Source of the DNA: Acanthococcus lagerstroemiae
Taxonomy: Eukaryota; Arthropoda; Insecta; Hemiptera; Eriococcidae
Assembly: GCA_031841125.1 (NCBI GenBank)
Contig: CM063108.1
Location: 49,064,122 to 49,128,121 of the forward strand
Direction: 5' to 3'
Length of the DNA stretch: 64,000 bases
Shown here piece after piece: positions 21,456 through 32,758 of the stretch. The notes below the pieces were generated by a model. It was not told where the DNA came from. It saw only the letters and a program-made list of their open reading frames with translations, and ran no database searches. Numbering within the stretch: the stretch's first letter is position 1; every line of letters begins with the position of its first letter. The position numbers were made by a program, and so were the translations under genes.

Positions 21456-22226
21456 ACCTGTATGCTATAAATTCAAACACTACTATTATATTTATATTTA
21501 ATAAATTCACAATTTTATTTAAACAATAATGAAAAATTTGATGATACAAACCGATAACGATATATTTTATCAAATCCAAAATTAAAAAAGAAAAAGTGGA
21601 AAATTTAACGAGCTGGTAACTATCAAATAATAACTTTTTAAAATTCTTTAATTTGAAGCTTTTGCGATTATTTCTTAGAATATTTTGGAAATACTAAAAG
21701 ACCTAAACGATCCTGACAGATTCAATCCATTCTTCTGTGAGCGAGTGATTGAGTTTACAATGGAAGAATAATATGATTGCGTAATTGAAACTTACTTCAC
21801 TATCAGTTGTGATTTTTTTTTTGAAACAATCTCTGAACTTTAACCACTCCCTGAGAATCATGTTCGTCTAAAGCTCCGATAAAAGACTTCACATTGTAGA
21901 AGTTGCCTGCGTAGTTATTAGGTTTCGGTGGTAGCTGTAGATCTTGAATAACTCTTTAAATTTTTCAATTCGATACGGCGATTTCAAAAAAATGACTTTG
22001 CTTATGCGATAAAACAATCAACAAGGGGAAAAAGAAAACGTATTTTTCCAGCAATTCTATGCAATCCAAGAAAAACAAAAGTGACGTGTGAAGCATTTTC
22101 GAGTAATAAATTTTAAGCTTCTTAACTTTGATCATGCAGGGAGCCGCATCTGAAATGAATAAGTAAATATGTTCTTTGTTAGGTATCGATCACTAATAAC
22201 ACTACTGAACAAAATTAATTTTTTTG
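21456..22226. other. No gene recognised; AT-rich
   Basis: Very AT-rich sequence following the truncation of the RTE RT. No ORF or repeat of note. Confidence 0.4.
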
Positions 22227-22643
22227 TTTGCACAACGCATTTAAGGAGGTGATTCTTGAGTACTTTTCAACGCTGAATACAGTGCCGTCGGCCGTTTTTC
22301 TCTATCACGTCTAGTTTTTCTGATCAAAAACTATAAGAAATTCAACTAAATGTGTTCAAAAAGAGGTTTAGGAACTGAAAGTGGTCATACTGATTCGTGT
22401 TGTTGTGTGTTGCGGTCGTGTGTAGTGGTGTGTATTCCGTCTGTTTGTTTTCTGTTATTGTGGTCTGATAACACTGATAATATCAGTCAGTGGTACCGCT
22501 TATTCCAATGCAAAAACAAAATGGAAACGAATTTCAGTCGTTCAGAACTCCGAATTGTGACGTGATAGAGAAAAATGGGTCGCAGTATCGTATTCAGCGT
22601 TAAAAAGTACCTCAGAATCACCTGTCGAAATGCATTGTGCAAA
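22227..22643. mobile_element. Foldback element with about 85-bp inverted arms
   Basis: The left arm (about 22227-22315) contains TTTGCACAACGCAT, GGTGATTCTTGAGTACTTTT, CAACGCTGAATAC and TTTTTCTCTATCACG. The right arm (about 22560-22643) is its inverted, diverged copy: CGTGATAGAGAAAAATGG, GTATTCAGCGTTAAAAAGTA, CAGAATCACCTG and ATGCATTGTGCAAA. The 245-bp spacer carries a 71-codon ORF that I do not consider a gene. This is a MITE or foldback transposon; flanking target duplications are not clear. Confidence 0.8.
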
Positions 22644-22766
22644 ATAGTTGTTTAGTTGTGTAATCGATGCAAAAGATTTTTACTAAAAACACCGCAAAAA
22701 TGATAGATAAAAGTGAGGGGGAAAATAGAAAGATGTTTGTGAAACGTAAAAAAGCCCAAAATATGT

Positions 22767-23182
22767 GACGACTGCTGAGAAACTCGGGCTTAGGCTAGAA
22801 ATTATGAAAATTGAATTATCAGACGATTTTTATAGAGAATTTCACGGCAAATCCAATGAGACCTCGTCCGGTCTCCTAGCTGCAAACCCCATCAAAATAC
22901 AGCAGTTCAATGTTCAAAATTTAAAAAAAAATAGTTTTTGAGAAAACAGCATTTTAAAGTTTCGACGTAGTCGCTGCAATATTACGCAGTTTGACACACA
23001 TCGTGACATTGTGATCTAGAACGATATTGACTCAAGTAAGATTTGCATTTTGTTCTTCAGATACCCTAGAAATTCATTTCCGCCGAAAATGAAATATCGA
23101 TAAAAGTTGAAGTTTTCTCTTTATTTCGTTGTATCTCAAAATCAAATTTTTCACCCTAAGCTCGGTTTTCTCAGCGGTCGTC
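22767..23182. repeat. Inverted-repeat pair, 28-bp arms
   Basis: GACGACTGCTGAGAAACTCG (22767 onward) and its inverted partner ending GTTTTCTCAGCGGTCGTC (23155-23182) match at about 23 of 28 positions, 416 bp end to end. No coding content between them. Possibly a MITE; no target duplication seen. Confidence 0.6.
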
Positions 23183-23202
23183 TTATATGCTGCGAAAATA
23201 TC

Positions 23203-24200
23203 ATCGGGTTAGTGCGATTTGGAGCTATATCCAGAATCAGGGTCGGTATTTTATGTGTAAAATGAATGTAAAATGAAATTTAAAATGTAAAATGCGAAAA
23301 AACACATAATAAATTGATGATTGATAGATGATAATGATATGATCAAAAATGAGAATAAAAATTGAAAAAGAATCATGAAATAAATAATTGAGATGAAATT
23401 TATTAAATTTTGACGGTAAAATAAAATAAGTAGAGTAGTTTAAGTAAAAATTGCTTATACCACTAAGTCTGATGCGTTTTAACTTGAATTTGTTTTTTCT
23501 AATGGAATTTGTAAGATTTATTAATAATTATTTTTTCTTAGTTTTTGTTCTTTGAAAATTTTTTATCAAGTCATTTTTAAAAGTTTCATGAAAAGTGTTA
23601 AAATTTGTTTTGGCCTGAATTACTTAATTTGAAGAAAAAAAAAAATTTATTGTTTTTTGTAATTTAGTGTGAAACACTCCACTTTCTTACGAGTTACCTA
23701 TAGTGAATTTGAGGAGTATATAATTGAATGAAGAAGAAGACAACCATTTTTGATTCTAGTTCCAGTTGTATGCAAGTTTTAAACATTTTATTCGAAAATT
23801 GGAACTTCAATTTATTTTTCCTACTCATTTTGATTCATTTTACATTCCGCCAACTCTGTCCAACATAACTAATTTGACTACAGAGGGTAAAGACGTCTTA
23901 ACATCAAGCGTTTACTGACAAAAGTAGAATTGTGCGGTGTGTCTTTGTACGAACTTCCATCTGTGAGACTGTTGTATTTCCACCAAATTTCAAATTATTG
24001 GATGTAGCATCTTATCGCCCTAATTTATTGAGAGGAGCTGGATATGACACCTTTACTTTTTTTTAATTTGAAAGGAAATTATTGATAGCAGCATTAAATA
24101 CAGTGTTTTATTCGATGCAGCATGAAATTATCTTTCCAATGATACCAAAATCTCATTTTCGAGGAAAATTGGATGTAGCTCCAAAGCGCACTGACCCGAC
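23203..24200. repeat. Inverted-repeat pair about 1 kb apart
   Basis: ATCGGGTTAGTGCGATTTGG with AGCTATAT (23203-23230) is repeated inverted as GATGTAGCTCCAAAGCGCAC with TGACCCGAC (24172-24200). The interior is AT-rich with no ORF. It could be a single element enclosing the span or two fragments of one family in opposite orientation. Confidence 0.5.
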
Positions 24201-24308
24201 AATATGTCCAATCTAGTGGGGGCTCAAAAGAAAATTTTATGAATCGTTGAGAAATTTTATGAGTTCCCTGAGAACAGACATAGGAAAAAGTATGCAAAAA
24301 CACATTTT

Positions 24309-24862
24309 TAGGATCGGCTACGAGTAGCCAAACCTATTGCAATCGCTTTTTTTTTTCTTCTCCAGCTCAGTTCAGTTCACAGTTCAGTTTCCATGGAAAT
24401 TATTTATTTTCGGACATATAAAACTTTGTATATAGGAGTATAAGGGAGTCTTGTGCTATTATCGACGATATTATTGCAGTCGGCATCTGTGTTGTAGCAG
24501 CGCGACGAATTTCCAATTTCCATGGAAATTATTTAATCGGGATTATTCTTAGACCATAGGAATGATAGACCGCTAACGCTTCATAAGAGCCCGTGTTATA
24601 TGTTACATTTTCTGCATCTGAGTATTTATCTCTTTTTTTTCGTTTCAATTCGAGTATCGCATACTCTTCACTACCAATATTAACAATGAAATGAGCTCAG
24701 GATTAGGTTTGGATCAGGTCGATCATTTATTATTTATTAATTCTTCCGCGATTTTTTTTTATTATTTCTTATCGATAGTCAAGATACCTGCTTTCTTGAT
24801 TATCGAGAGTCAAGATGCGTGCCTTTTTGCCGATCCTCTTCGAGGAACGAAGTTACTTCTTC
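24309..24862 (-). mobile_element. Helitron-like element, copy 2
   Basis: The plus strand starts TAGGATCGGCTACGAGTAGC, so on the minus strand the end is a GGCTACTCGTAGCC hairpin then GATCCTAAAAA. It is followed by the AACCTATTGCAATCGC block and GTTCAGTT repeats shared with 15907-16964 and 34745-34994. The far end shares CCTCTTCGAGGAACGAAG with the 15907-16964 copy. About 554 bp, no helicase coding sequence, interior partly unrelated to copy 1, including two copies of TTTCCATGGAAATTATTTA near 24392 and 24518. Confidence 0.55.
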
Positions 24863-26029
24863 TATTTGCCCTGGCGATAAACAAATCATAAATTCACGAA
24901 CATTCAAAATTATAACTGGATAGCACATACGGCACCTAAACACAGCTTCTGCGGCGATTTCTGCAGAATGCAGTACCTAACGTTTGGAGACATGTCACTA
25001 TCTCATTTTCAGACCCCATCCCATAAACGGACCATCACCTCTACCAATTTTTCTGTTTATTTTGCTTCTGCGAGTTGGCGGTTCGAAGTTGTTATCGTAC
25101 ACGCAGCTCTCTCTATCCGTGGACCAGCGAAGTATTCTGCGATACTGCGATGAGGTCGCGTACTCGTACGCTGGTCGACGGCACCTCTGCCGCTAACAGT
25201 AGCGCCATCTATGAGCGGTTTACTCAACCAGCATTCTTGGCTTTCCGTACGAGACGGCGCTTTTCACCTTTTTCTTTCGAACGCCGAGGCGGCAAAGGAA
25301 AAGTAATCGAGATGTAGAAAAAAGCGCGCCAGCTTCCACGCCGGAACCGTATTAACAATTTCAGGTTTATTGGTGAAGTTTACTTTTTTATATACCGAAC
25401 AATTTTTCATTATTCTCACGTATTCATCGCGCATATGGTATTTTCTAATACCGCACGTACAACCTTCGAAACGGTTCAGGGATTTCTGATCAACTTTTTC
25501 TTTTATCTCCGAAAAAAAAAAAGAAAAAAGAAAAGGAGAAGAAAAAATGAAAAAGAAGAGATACACCGGAATGGATTCGCTTGCGCGGTTACAAAGTACA
25601 GTGTACGAGGCTTTTTTATTTTTGTTGTTGGTACTGTAGCCGGCTCTTTTTTTTCCCTCCCGAAATATATGGGAAAAATTATGTAAAATTTTCGATGAAA
25701 AGCAACACGCGTTTTCACGTCGACGAGTTAATGGAACGATGGATTATATAGAAGAACGTCCAACCCATCGGATGAGAGGAAATAAGACGTCAGTGAAACG
25801 GGTTCGAATTTGTGTTCCAGAACGTGGAGTCATTCTTCATACCTGTGACTAACGAGTTTGACGTTTTCAATATGCTATTGAAAAAAGTCTTGTGTAGTTT
25901 ACGTGATCGTATCATCTTGTCTATGTTAGTTTTACGTCAAGTCTCCGCCTTTATATTACTCGGTAAAACAAGAGCTGTATGTTTCAATCGTCACCAACCC
26001 AGACGGCTGCGGAGTATTTGTCCACTTGT
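24863..26029. other. No gene recognised
   Basis: Overlapping short ORFs at 24968-25317 (plus) and 25264-25718 (both strands) have no domain. A purine-rich A/G run at about 25509-25556 generates the Lys-rich and Phe-rich ORFs on either strand, which I regard as artefacts. Confidence 0.4.
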
Positions 26030-26037
26030 ATCAGGGG

Positions 26038-26718
26038 CAGGCCCGTAGCCAGGTTGAGAAGAGGGGGCTCACCGGGGGCTTGTCAAGGACACCTAACTTA
26101 TGAATTTCTTCTAGCAAGGAGACAGAGGGGTTGCAAAATTCGTTTAGTTCTAGGTATTTACAATTGGTATCGGAGCTTTGTTCTCTAAAATCCATCCTTT
26201 TCTATAAGTGTGCCACTGACTTGAGTACATGTACAGTAACAATTAACCTCTAATTAGGGACGTACCGAGGAGTTTTTCTTGGGGGGGGGGGGGGACAAAA
26301 ATGGTGAAAGTTCCAACTGACTCGACTCAAAATTCCGCGTGTATAAAAGCAAAAAAAAACCTTTTGACTTGTTGGATTTTTCCAACTCCGCCTGACTAAA
26401 ATAGTACATTTTAAAATTTTCCCATCTGCTAAGTCAAAAATTCCTACCGGGTGGGAGGGAGAGTTTCCCTACCCCCTATCGGCACGTCCCTGATTCTGAC
26501 TCTGCTTTGTTTGTTGAAACTCGGATTCAAGATCAAGAAACAAACAATACTACAATAGAAGTAGGGGCACGTATTATTTTTTCCAGTTTTTTATTCTCCC
26601 CCAATTTTTTCTTAAAGTTTTTCAACATTTTCTTTTGACTTGCAAAAAAAATTGAAAAATAGTCGGAAGTGGGGCTCAGATTGGTCGAAGGGTGAGCTCC
26701 CCCCAAGTTACGGGCCTG
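26038..26718 (+). mobile_element. Non-autonomous hAT element, 681 bp, with perfect TSD
   Basis: Ends CAGGCCCGTAGCCAGG and GTTACGGGCCTG give an inverted terminus of about 10-12 bp. Identical 8-bp target duplications ATCAGGGG flank it at 26030-26037 and 26719-26726, diagnostic of hAT. There is no transposase. A second element (26255-26492) is inserted inside. The interior is homologous to 15622-17112, which lacks that second insertion and so serves as an empty-site control. Confidence 0.92.
26255..26492. mobile_element. Nested hAT-type MITE (238 bp)
   Basis: Left end TAGGGACGTACCGAGG and right end CCTATCGGCACGTCCCTG are inverted copies apart from a C-to-T change at the first base. In the paralogue at about 15810-15830 the flanking sequences are joined (GCCTCGAACTCTG), showing this segment is an insertion. 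The 8-bp flanks (CCTCTAAT and ATTCTGAC) have diverged. A G-run of 12 lies at 26281-26292. Confidence 0.75.
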
Positions 26719-26819
26719 ATCAGGGGAGTAAACAAAATTACGAGTATAGACGGTCAAATTTCAGCAAATGAAGGGTATTATGATGTATTTTATATCAAGG
26801 GAACAGGGTAACCATGGAG

Positions 26820-26966
26820 CAGGGTTGGGTAAATCGTCGGAGAAATGGTTTGAATCACAGATCATCAGCAAGAAATGATTCAACTCACCGATCGTAAATC
26901 GTTGACGAGGAAATGATTCAGATCGCTGATCACAGTCATTCAGGAGAGGATCCCGATGCAGCCCTG
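26820..26966. repeat. Small MITE-like repeat with internal tandem units
   Basis: CAGGGTTGGGTAAATCGT at the left and GATGCAGCCCTG at the right give a short CAGGG(T/C)TG inverted end. Inside, three diverged units of about 40 bp contain AAATG(G/A)TT(T/C)(G/A)AATCAC or GAAATGATTCA with (A/C)GATC(A/G). No target duplication is visible. Confidence 0.5.
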
Positions 26967-27535
26967 CAAAAATTATTAGGAATAATTTATTTCGAAAAAA
27001 ATGACATGTGAGGACCTGGGGAGTTACAACTGCTAGGACACCAGAAGTATAAAGAAAATTTTGGATAAATATGTCTCTTATAATTACAGGGCTGGATTGA
27101 AAAACCTGGTGTATGACGGTGGAAAGAAAGTATAGTAAAAATTCCTATTGAAATATAAATTTCAGTTGACACGTGAACAGTTCCTCAGAGCCATTTTACT
27201 CTTGCCTTTCGCAGCTTCCCAACTTTTCAAATACACCTTCCCTCCTTTCTCCTCCAACTAAGTCGAATAGGCATTAAAGTATCATCCCACGCAAACAGGA
27301 CAGGGGAGCTGTTTCATGTTATTACCGCCCGGATCGAAAGTCATCGTTCTAATGGACTGAACTCAATTCTTTGTCTATATAATAAATTAGCACTACAGTC
27401 TCCAGAAATTGATATCTTTTATCTAAGACGTACAGAATTTTGCAGAAAAATACTGCCCCAGTTGCCTGTCTTTCTATAACTCACCTGATGTTCTCTCTCC
27501 ACGCCACTATCTACCATTGCTTTTATTCTGATATA
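26967..27535. other. No gene recognised
   Basis: Nothing supportable: short ORFs without domains and no clear repeat. Confidence 0.4.
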
Positions 27536-27806
27536 TCTTGTGTTCCCACCCTTCCCATCTATCATCTTTCCCAATCCCCTATTTCCCCTCTCCCTTCTCT
27601 ACGTCACTCCCCCGCTCTTCCTTCTTTCTCCCTTCCTCTCGTGTCTGTCTGTCTGTCTCTCTTTCTCTTATTTACAGTTTTTATTTTACTATTTGTAAGT
27701 AGTCAATAGTTTTCTCCTACTTTTGTGTCTCCTTCCCCCCCCCCCCCCCCCGTCTCCCGTAAATGGCCGAACGGCCATATGGAGCTTGTAAATAAATAAA
27801 TAAAAT
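27536..27806 (+). repeat. LINE-type 3' end: pyrimidine tract, hairpin and (TAAA)n tail
   Basis: A strongly C/T-rich stretch ending in a C-run at 27735-27751 is followed by a small hairpin ATGGCCGAACGGCCAT (27763-27778), GGAGCTTGTAA and a TAAATAAATAAATAAA tail. That layout is typical of the 3' end of a retroposed LINE or of a SINE that borrows a LINE tail. No coding portion is attached; the C/T-rich ORF at 27440-27709 is low-complexity and not a gene. Confidence 0.55.
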
Positions 27807-30205
27807 GTGGGAACTTTTAGGGAAATAGTCTTTTACTTTCCTGCCTTCCAAAGAGTAATTAATTCGTTAATCAACGGATCGTTTCCAATTTTTTATTTTT
27901 TATTTTTCTGGTAAATTTCAAGTAATTTGATCAAAATTCCAAAACTTGATGAAATATAAATGCCTTAGAAATTATGCCAAATTGATCGGAGAATCTATAG
28001 ACTGGACCCTTGAAAATCGATTCGAATTACAAAACACGGATAGTCAATGAAAGAGTGATTTGGATCTGAGCACAAATTTTTAAATCCGCATCAATATAAG
28101 TTATTTGGTCTGAAGTTTGTCTGGATCTGTCTAACTTTGTAATGCAGTTTCTGTCTGGAAGAGGTCCATTTTGTCTATAAGCGTAAATAGCCGTCCTAGA
28201 GTGGAGGGGAGGGGGGTCAATAAGTATTAAAATAGTGCTGAAAATTCGTTCGATGGTATAATTTTTCATTTTCGGGGAGAGTGGGGTTCAGTGAATATGG
28301 GGAGTTGAGCCCAAGTCCCCTTCTTGCATCCACGGCACCCGTCTAAAATCTTTTCTTCAAAGAATTTCATTAGCATACGTATTAATTTCATTAGTACTCA
28401 ACCCCTTTCCTAGATATTTTCAAAAAACCGCGGGAGAGGCCAGCAAAACTACGTACTCCATTTGGGATTTCGCCCTCCACAGTAGGCTGATCGGTCAGTG
28501 CACGTTGGTTCATGGGTTAATTTCGTTGGTACTCAATTCCGGCTCGAGATATTTTCTGAAAGCCTTAAGAAGAGGAAAATGGTTACCTCCCCCCTCCATC
28601 TTGAATGTGTAGTCATGAATGGCCTAATTTGTTAGTTTTTTGTTCATATAGAGGCCGTAGCGGAGCGACTGGGGGAGGTGAAAGTTTGTATTTTTCTGCC
28701 AGCCAAAGTTTCAACATCGTTGTGCACAACAAAAAGTTTATTTTATTTTTGTCAACTGCAGTTACAGATCTCGTCATCGTGGTTTCAAAAAGACATACAT
28801 ACTCTCCAAATCTTCGACTTCACTTCGTTGTAAGGCTATTTAGTATTCATCGCTGAACTTTTAGGAGATTTTTTAGAATGACCACTAAAGTCTCCATAGG
28901 ATCTTATGGTGAGTGATGCCTGCCCTCCTGTGCATCAGCGAAACACTAACGAATAAGATCATATTTGATCCTAAACTTGACTTCTACGGAAACCACCACT
29001 ACTGGACGAAAACAAGTCCTCAATAATCGTCACCAGCGTAGGAAAGTCTCAGTCTTGGGGAGGGGGTTGGTGCTCGCTGTACCAAATATCCCGTTATCTT
29101 ATTGCTGTAATTTATCAGAGAAAATACATTTTGAAATGCTCTTTTTGACAGCGTAAAGGTCAAACTTTCATTGTAATGGGAGATGGTGGAAGAATATCTA
29201 ATATAAGGCACGCTGGGGTAAAATTGACCCCAATACACATATTTAGTAACGATACTTCCGAAATAGAAGAGCTCTGAGTTCGAGGTTAGGGGCGCTCGTC
29301 CCTACATCATGTAAGTATGTAATACATAAGATGTGATCAACAAGTGACCAAATGAGTGGGGTGATTTAGGAGACACACACGGTGGAGTTTATTCAAAAAC
29401 CTAGTAAGGCATAGTACCCCAATACATATCTTTTGCAAATGGTTTTTCTAAGTTGGGAAGTTAATTCCTAAAGTCAAATTTCAACCCCCCTTCCCACCCC
29501 TCCAAAAGTACTACAGGGGTCCATAAAGTCCTCTAACTAAGCTTTAGGCGCCTGTTTATCAGTGGATATAGAGGTGTACGATCGTAACAGCGCGTATCAT
29601 GTGACTTCACTCAAACAAGAGTGCGACGCTAGCGCTCCAAGCGGATGAACGGTCCGAAGACACATCACGGTGGATTTACATTCAAGTCGGCGACATCCAT
29701 GCGATCTGTGTTTTTGATGTTTGAACAATGTTCAATGAGAATGCTCGTTTCCTAACACTAGTGCCAACTCTGGAGGTGAAAAACTGGTTGTGGTAAAATT
29801 CACCTCAGTGTGCCCCTCAGCGTTCATTTTATACAGCGGTTTTTACGGCTTAACACTTTCAGCAGACTATTGACCATTTTTCTCGCTTCGATTTTGAAAA
29901 ATTACTGGGCTTCAGTCAAACTGTTCTAATTTTTTTTCTTTTTTGAAGACTTGCATTGGAGGGTGTGGGTAAAAGTGCCAGTGGATAAATAAAAGAAAAA
30001 GACTTCTGCACTTCTGGTCTCTCAAATTTTAGTTGACTAGAAAAGAAAAAAAGGGTTTTGTCAGTTACTCAAGGCAGGTCTTCATCAACATGTTAAATAA
30101 CTGTTTTCTGTTTGTTGAAGGAGGGGGGGGGGTGCGAATGATACTTCGTTATTCCCCAGTTTTTGAGTTCGAAGAGCGTACAATGTGCCCCTATACCCCT
30201 CCATT
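27807..30205. other. No gene recognised; one local direct repeat
   Basis: A diverged direct repeat is visible at about 28381-28421 and 28518-28556: TTAATTTC(A/G)TT(A/G)GTACTCAA then (C/G)(T/G)AGATATTTTC. A third, weaker copy may start near 28622. GGGAGGGG-type runs recur. No ORF shows a domain. Confidence 0.4.
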
Positions 30206-30419
30206 GGGGTCTACTTGGTCGAGTGGATAGCGCGCTGGTCTTGGAATCCGGAGGTCCCGGGTTCGAGCCCACGTAGCAGCTCGCTACATTTCGGCAAGAA
30301 GAGAAGAGAGCTAAGCAGCCCTGGCAGCCTCCCCAACGTTCCTGAGGTAATGCTCGAAAGGGCGGATTCTAGAGCGCGGGTTGGGAGTGAAATTAGAAAA
30401 GAGAGTGGAATGGAAAAAA
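30206..30419 (+). mobile_element. tRNA-derived SINE, copy 1
   Basis: The head is tRNA-like: an A-box-like TGGTCGAGTGGATAGC and a perfect B-box GGTTCGAGCCC, internal pol III promoter elements. It is followed by a tRNA-unrelated body (CTAAGCAGCCCTGGCAGCCTC, AATGCTCGAAAGGGCGGATT) and an A-rich end. Direct repeats ATACCCCTCCATT (30193-30205) and ATACCCCCTCCATT (30420-30433) are target duplications of about 13 bp, as expected from LINE-mediated retroposition. Copies 2 and 3 lie at 38734-38956 and 44373-44586. The parent tRNA isotype cannot be assigned with confidence. It is not a functional tRNA gene: no complete acceptor stem. Confidence 0.9.
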
Positions 30420-30506
30420 ATACCCCCTCCATTCCGACACTAATTGATTTTCTTCTTGGTAAACTGAGCACAGAAGTGGGCAACTACAGAAGCACAAAAT
30501 TTTAAA

Positions 30507-30856
30507 ATGGCAAAAATCCAAATTGCCATGGAGTCATTGATTCTGGGAATAAAAATAAAAGACAGATTAAGAAATACCGAGGTAAGAAGTCTGACCGGAG
30601 CAAAAGAGTGTAGGTATCTTGCTAAAAAATTAACATTTGATTATGTAGGACATGTTGTCAGAGAAGGTGCAGGAAGGTGGGGCAGAAGGGTATTAGACTG
30701 GTATCCTAGGGAGGGAAGGAGAACCCAAGGGAGACCCTTAGAAAGATGGCACGACGAACTGAAAAATATAGGAGGAGGCTTTGGATAAGGGGAGCAAGGA
30801 ATATGGACCGATGGAGAAGGGTGGGGGAGACTTATGACCGCTCATGGGCGCACTAA
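30507..30856 (+). pseudogene. RTE-type LINE C-terminal remnant
   Basis: Encodes the very end of an RTE-type RT protein: MESLILGIKIKDRLRN, VRSLTGAKE, KKLTFDYVGHVVREGAGRWG, RRTQGRPLERWHDELKN, then after a +1 shift at about 30784 MDRWRRVGETYDRSWAH and a stop at 30854-30856. These correspond to 'LERSMLGI', 'WAGHVARM-D-RW' and 'GRP-TRW-DDI' of the copy at 13946-14767. About 130 nt downstream an AATAAAACTATTACT segment could be the old polyadenylation signal. The only other elements in place are the SINE immediately upstream; whether it inserted into this LINE is not provable here. Confidence 0.85.
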
Positions 30857-32758
30857 TATTTATTGAAACCGGGTGTAGTAATTTCATTTTGATATTGTGA
30901 AAGGTTGTAATAAATAATGAAAAAATAAAACTATTACTAAAGTTTTGATTTCCAATTCGTCTCCGTGGAGGGCAGTTGCCTCTATGGTTTCTTCTCTGTG
31001 AGCCCGCACCTGCGTTGAAGAACAGTCAGCAATGAAGCCCTCGTATTGTCAGCTCCTGAATTTTCTAACAAAAAGTTCATTCGTATCTGCTGCTGACGAC
31101 ATCGTGGACTCTCCTCGATATTTACTTTTGTTCGTAGGATTGCGTAATGAGAGCAAAAATAAAACGGTCGAACTCGTCTCCGTATATTGAGAATTTTTCT
31201 TTCTCGACTCTGAACGATGATGGCCTCGGTCACTTATTATATTATGCTGTAGAACTACCAGGGTACCAGACCAACCGTAAAGTTGTACACGAGTATAGGC
31301 GCCGATGAAAATAAACGAAGCAAATGTTATGATTAGCTTCAACATAATCGCATGTCGAGCTCATTATAAACGAGAAATACCTCCAGTCAACTACATGTTA
31401 ACCACAAATAAGAGATAAATGTCACGTAAGTCGAATTTCAAAGTCGTTTTCTCATTCGGGATGCTAAATTCAGATCGTTAAATCCTCTAGCTCGCGCTCT
31501 CCAGCTTTCACGCACGCGTTTAAATCGTTACTTTAGTGCTCAAAAGTCAACTTAAGTAAACGACACGTTTAATTACCATAAATCGTGGATCGTTCGTGTA
31601 CAGTTCGAAGCAATTTTGCACTATCTTAAGCTCTTTATCACTAATAAGTTCGCTAAATTGTTGAAACAAGTTGAACATCTCATTCGCAGTCCGAACACGT
31701 ACTGCAGATTTTTACACACATCTATTTTACAAACACGTGGACAAATCGACATATTTGTCAACTCCTACAACAAAATTGAGTTCCCGCTACGAATTTCGCC
31801 CTCCCTTAACGCACATTTTGACTCCATTCAACTTCCAAAATTGAGTGGAATTGAAACAGTGACGAAGTGTTGTTTGTGACGGGGAATGTCAGAAAGTTGC
31901 TGTTCTTATTCCAAAAAGAATCGTCTGCTACGAAGAGTTGAAATTGCTGGAATTTTTAGATAGCTAGTTGAATGGATGAAGAGTCAAAGAGTACTTTACA
32001 TATAATCAGAACATCAGAACAGAAGAAACATTAAGACAGGCAGACAGAGACATTGGAGCTGGTAATGGTTCCATGATTTTGGTATAGCTGGTCACTGAAG
32101 AAAAAGTTTCGTATAAGTTAAGAAAAGCGCGTGCCAGTAGTTATTAAATTTGTTGGACATTTGTCACGTTTTTGTGTCGATAGAACAAAAAAAAAAACAA
32201 AAAAAAACGGGGAAAAAACGTGAGGTGTCGGGGATACCTGACACAACTGTGCCGTGTTCCCAGATGAAACTTTCAAAAATGTTCCATTAAGAGGAAAAAA
32301 TAGTACCACACTTCTGAAAAATATACCTCATTTCAAGATCATTGAATGTAATAATTTTATATTGCTATAACTCTTAAAATTCGTAAGTGTGGTTCAAAAT
32401 CATGCCAATTTCCTTTTGCTATATTTAGTTTTCCGTATGTTATTTTATTCCGTGTTCTATCAGTATTTTTGACTCTCCAAACGATGCTATTACTAGTGCT
32501 CTTAGCGACCATAACCCATAATATTAAATTTATATTTCTTTCAAACTCATCATGTGACTGTTTATAGGTCTGTTTGCACGCTTTCAGTTTTCTTAATTTT
32601 AAAAACTGAAAAAACTGGATATCCTTATTTGTAAGCTTTTTGATACCTGCAGACAATTTTCTGACTTTTCTGGATTCCTCATAACTAAGTTGAAATATAC
32701 GGTACGAGGTTCGCTAGTGCCCAGACCCAATAGTTTTGTTGTTGTTTTCACGGATTAG
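30857..32758. other. No gene recognised
   Basis: Short ORFs only (for example 30982-31345 minus, 31616-31879 plus, 32357-32656 minus), none with a domain I recognise. No strong repeat found. Confidence 0.4.

Noticed and set aside
25435..25718. Lys-rich and Phe-rich ORFs on opposite strands
   Set aside because: Both arise from one A/G-rich run; no domain or start context.
27440..27709. 89-codon Ser/Leu/Pro-rich ORF as a membrane protein gene
   Set aside because: It is the translation of a C/T-rich tract upstream of a LINE-type 3' tail.
30215..30275. Functional tRNA gene
   Set aside because: A and B boxes are present but no closed acceptor stem; the same head recurs three times with a shared non-tRNA body and flanking target duplications, so it is a SINE.
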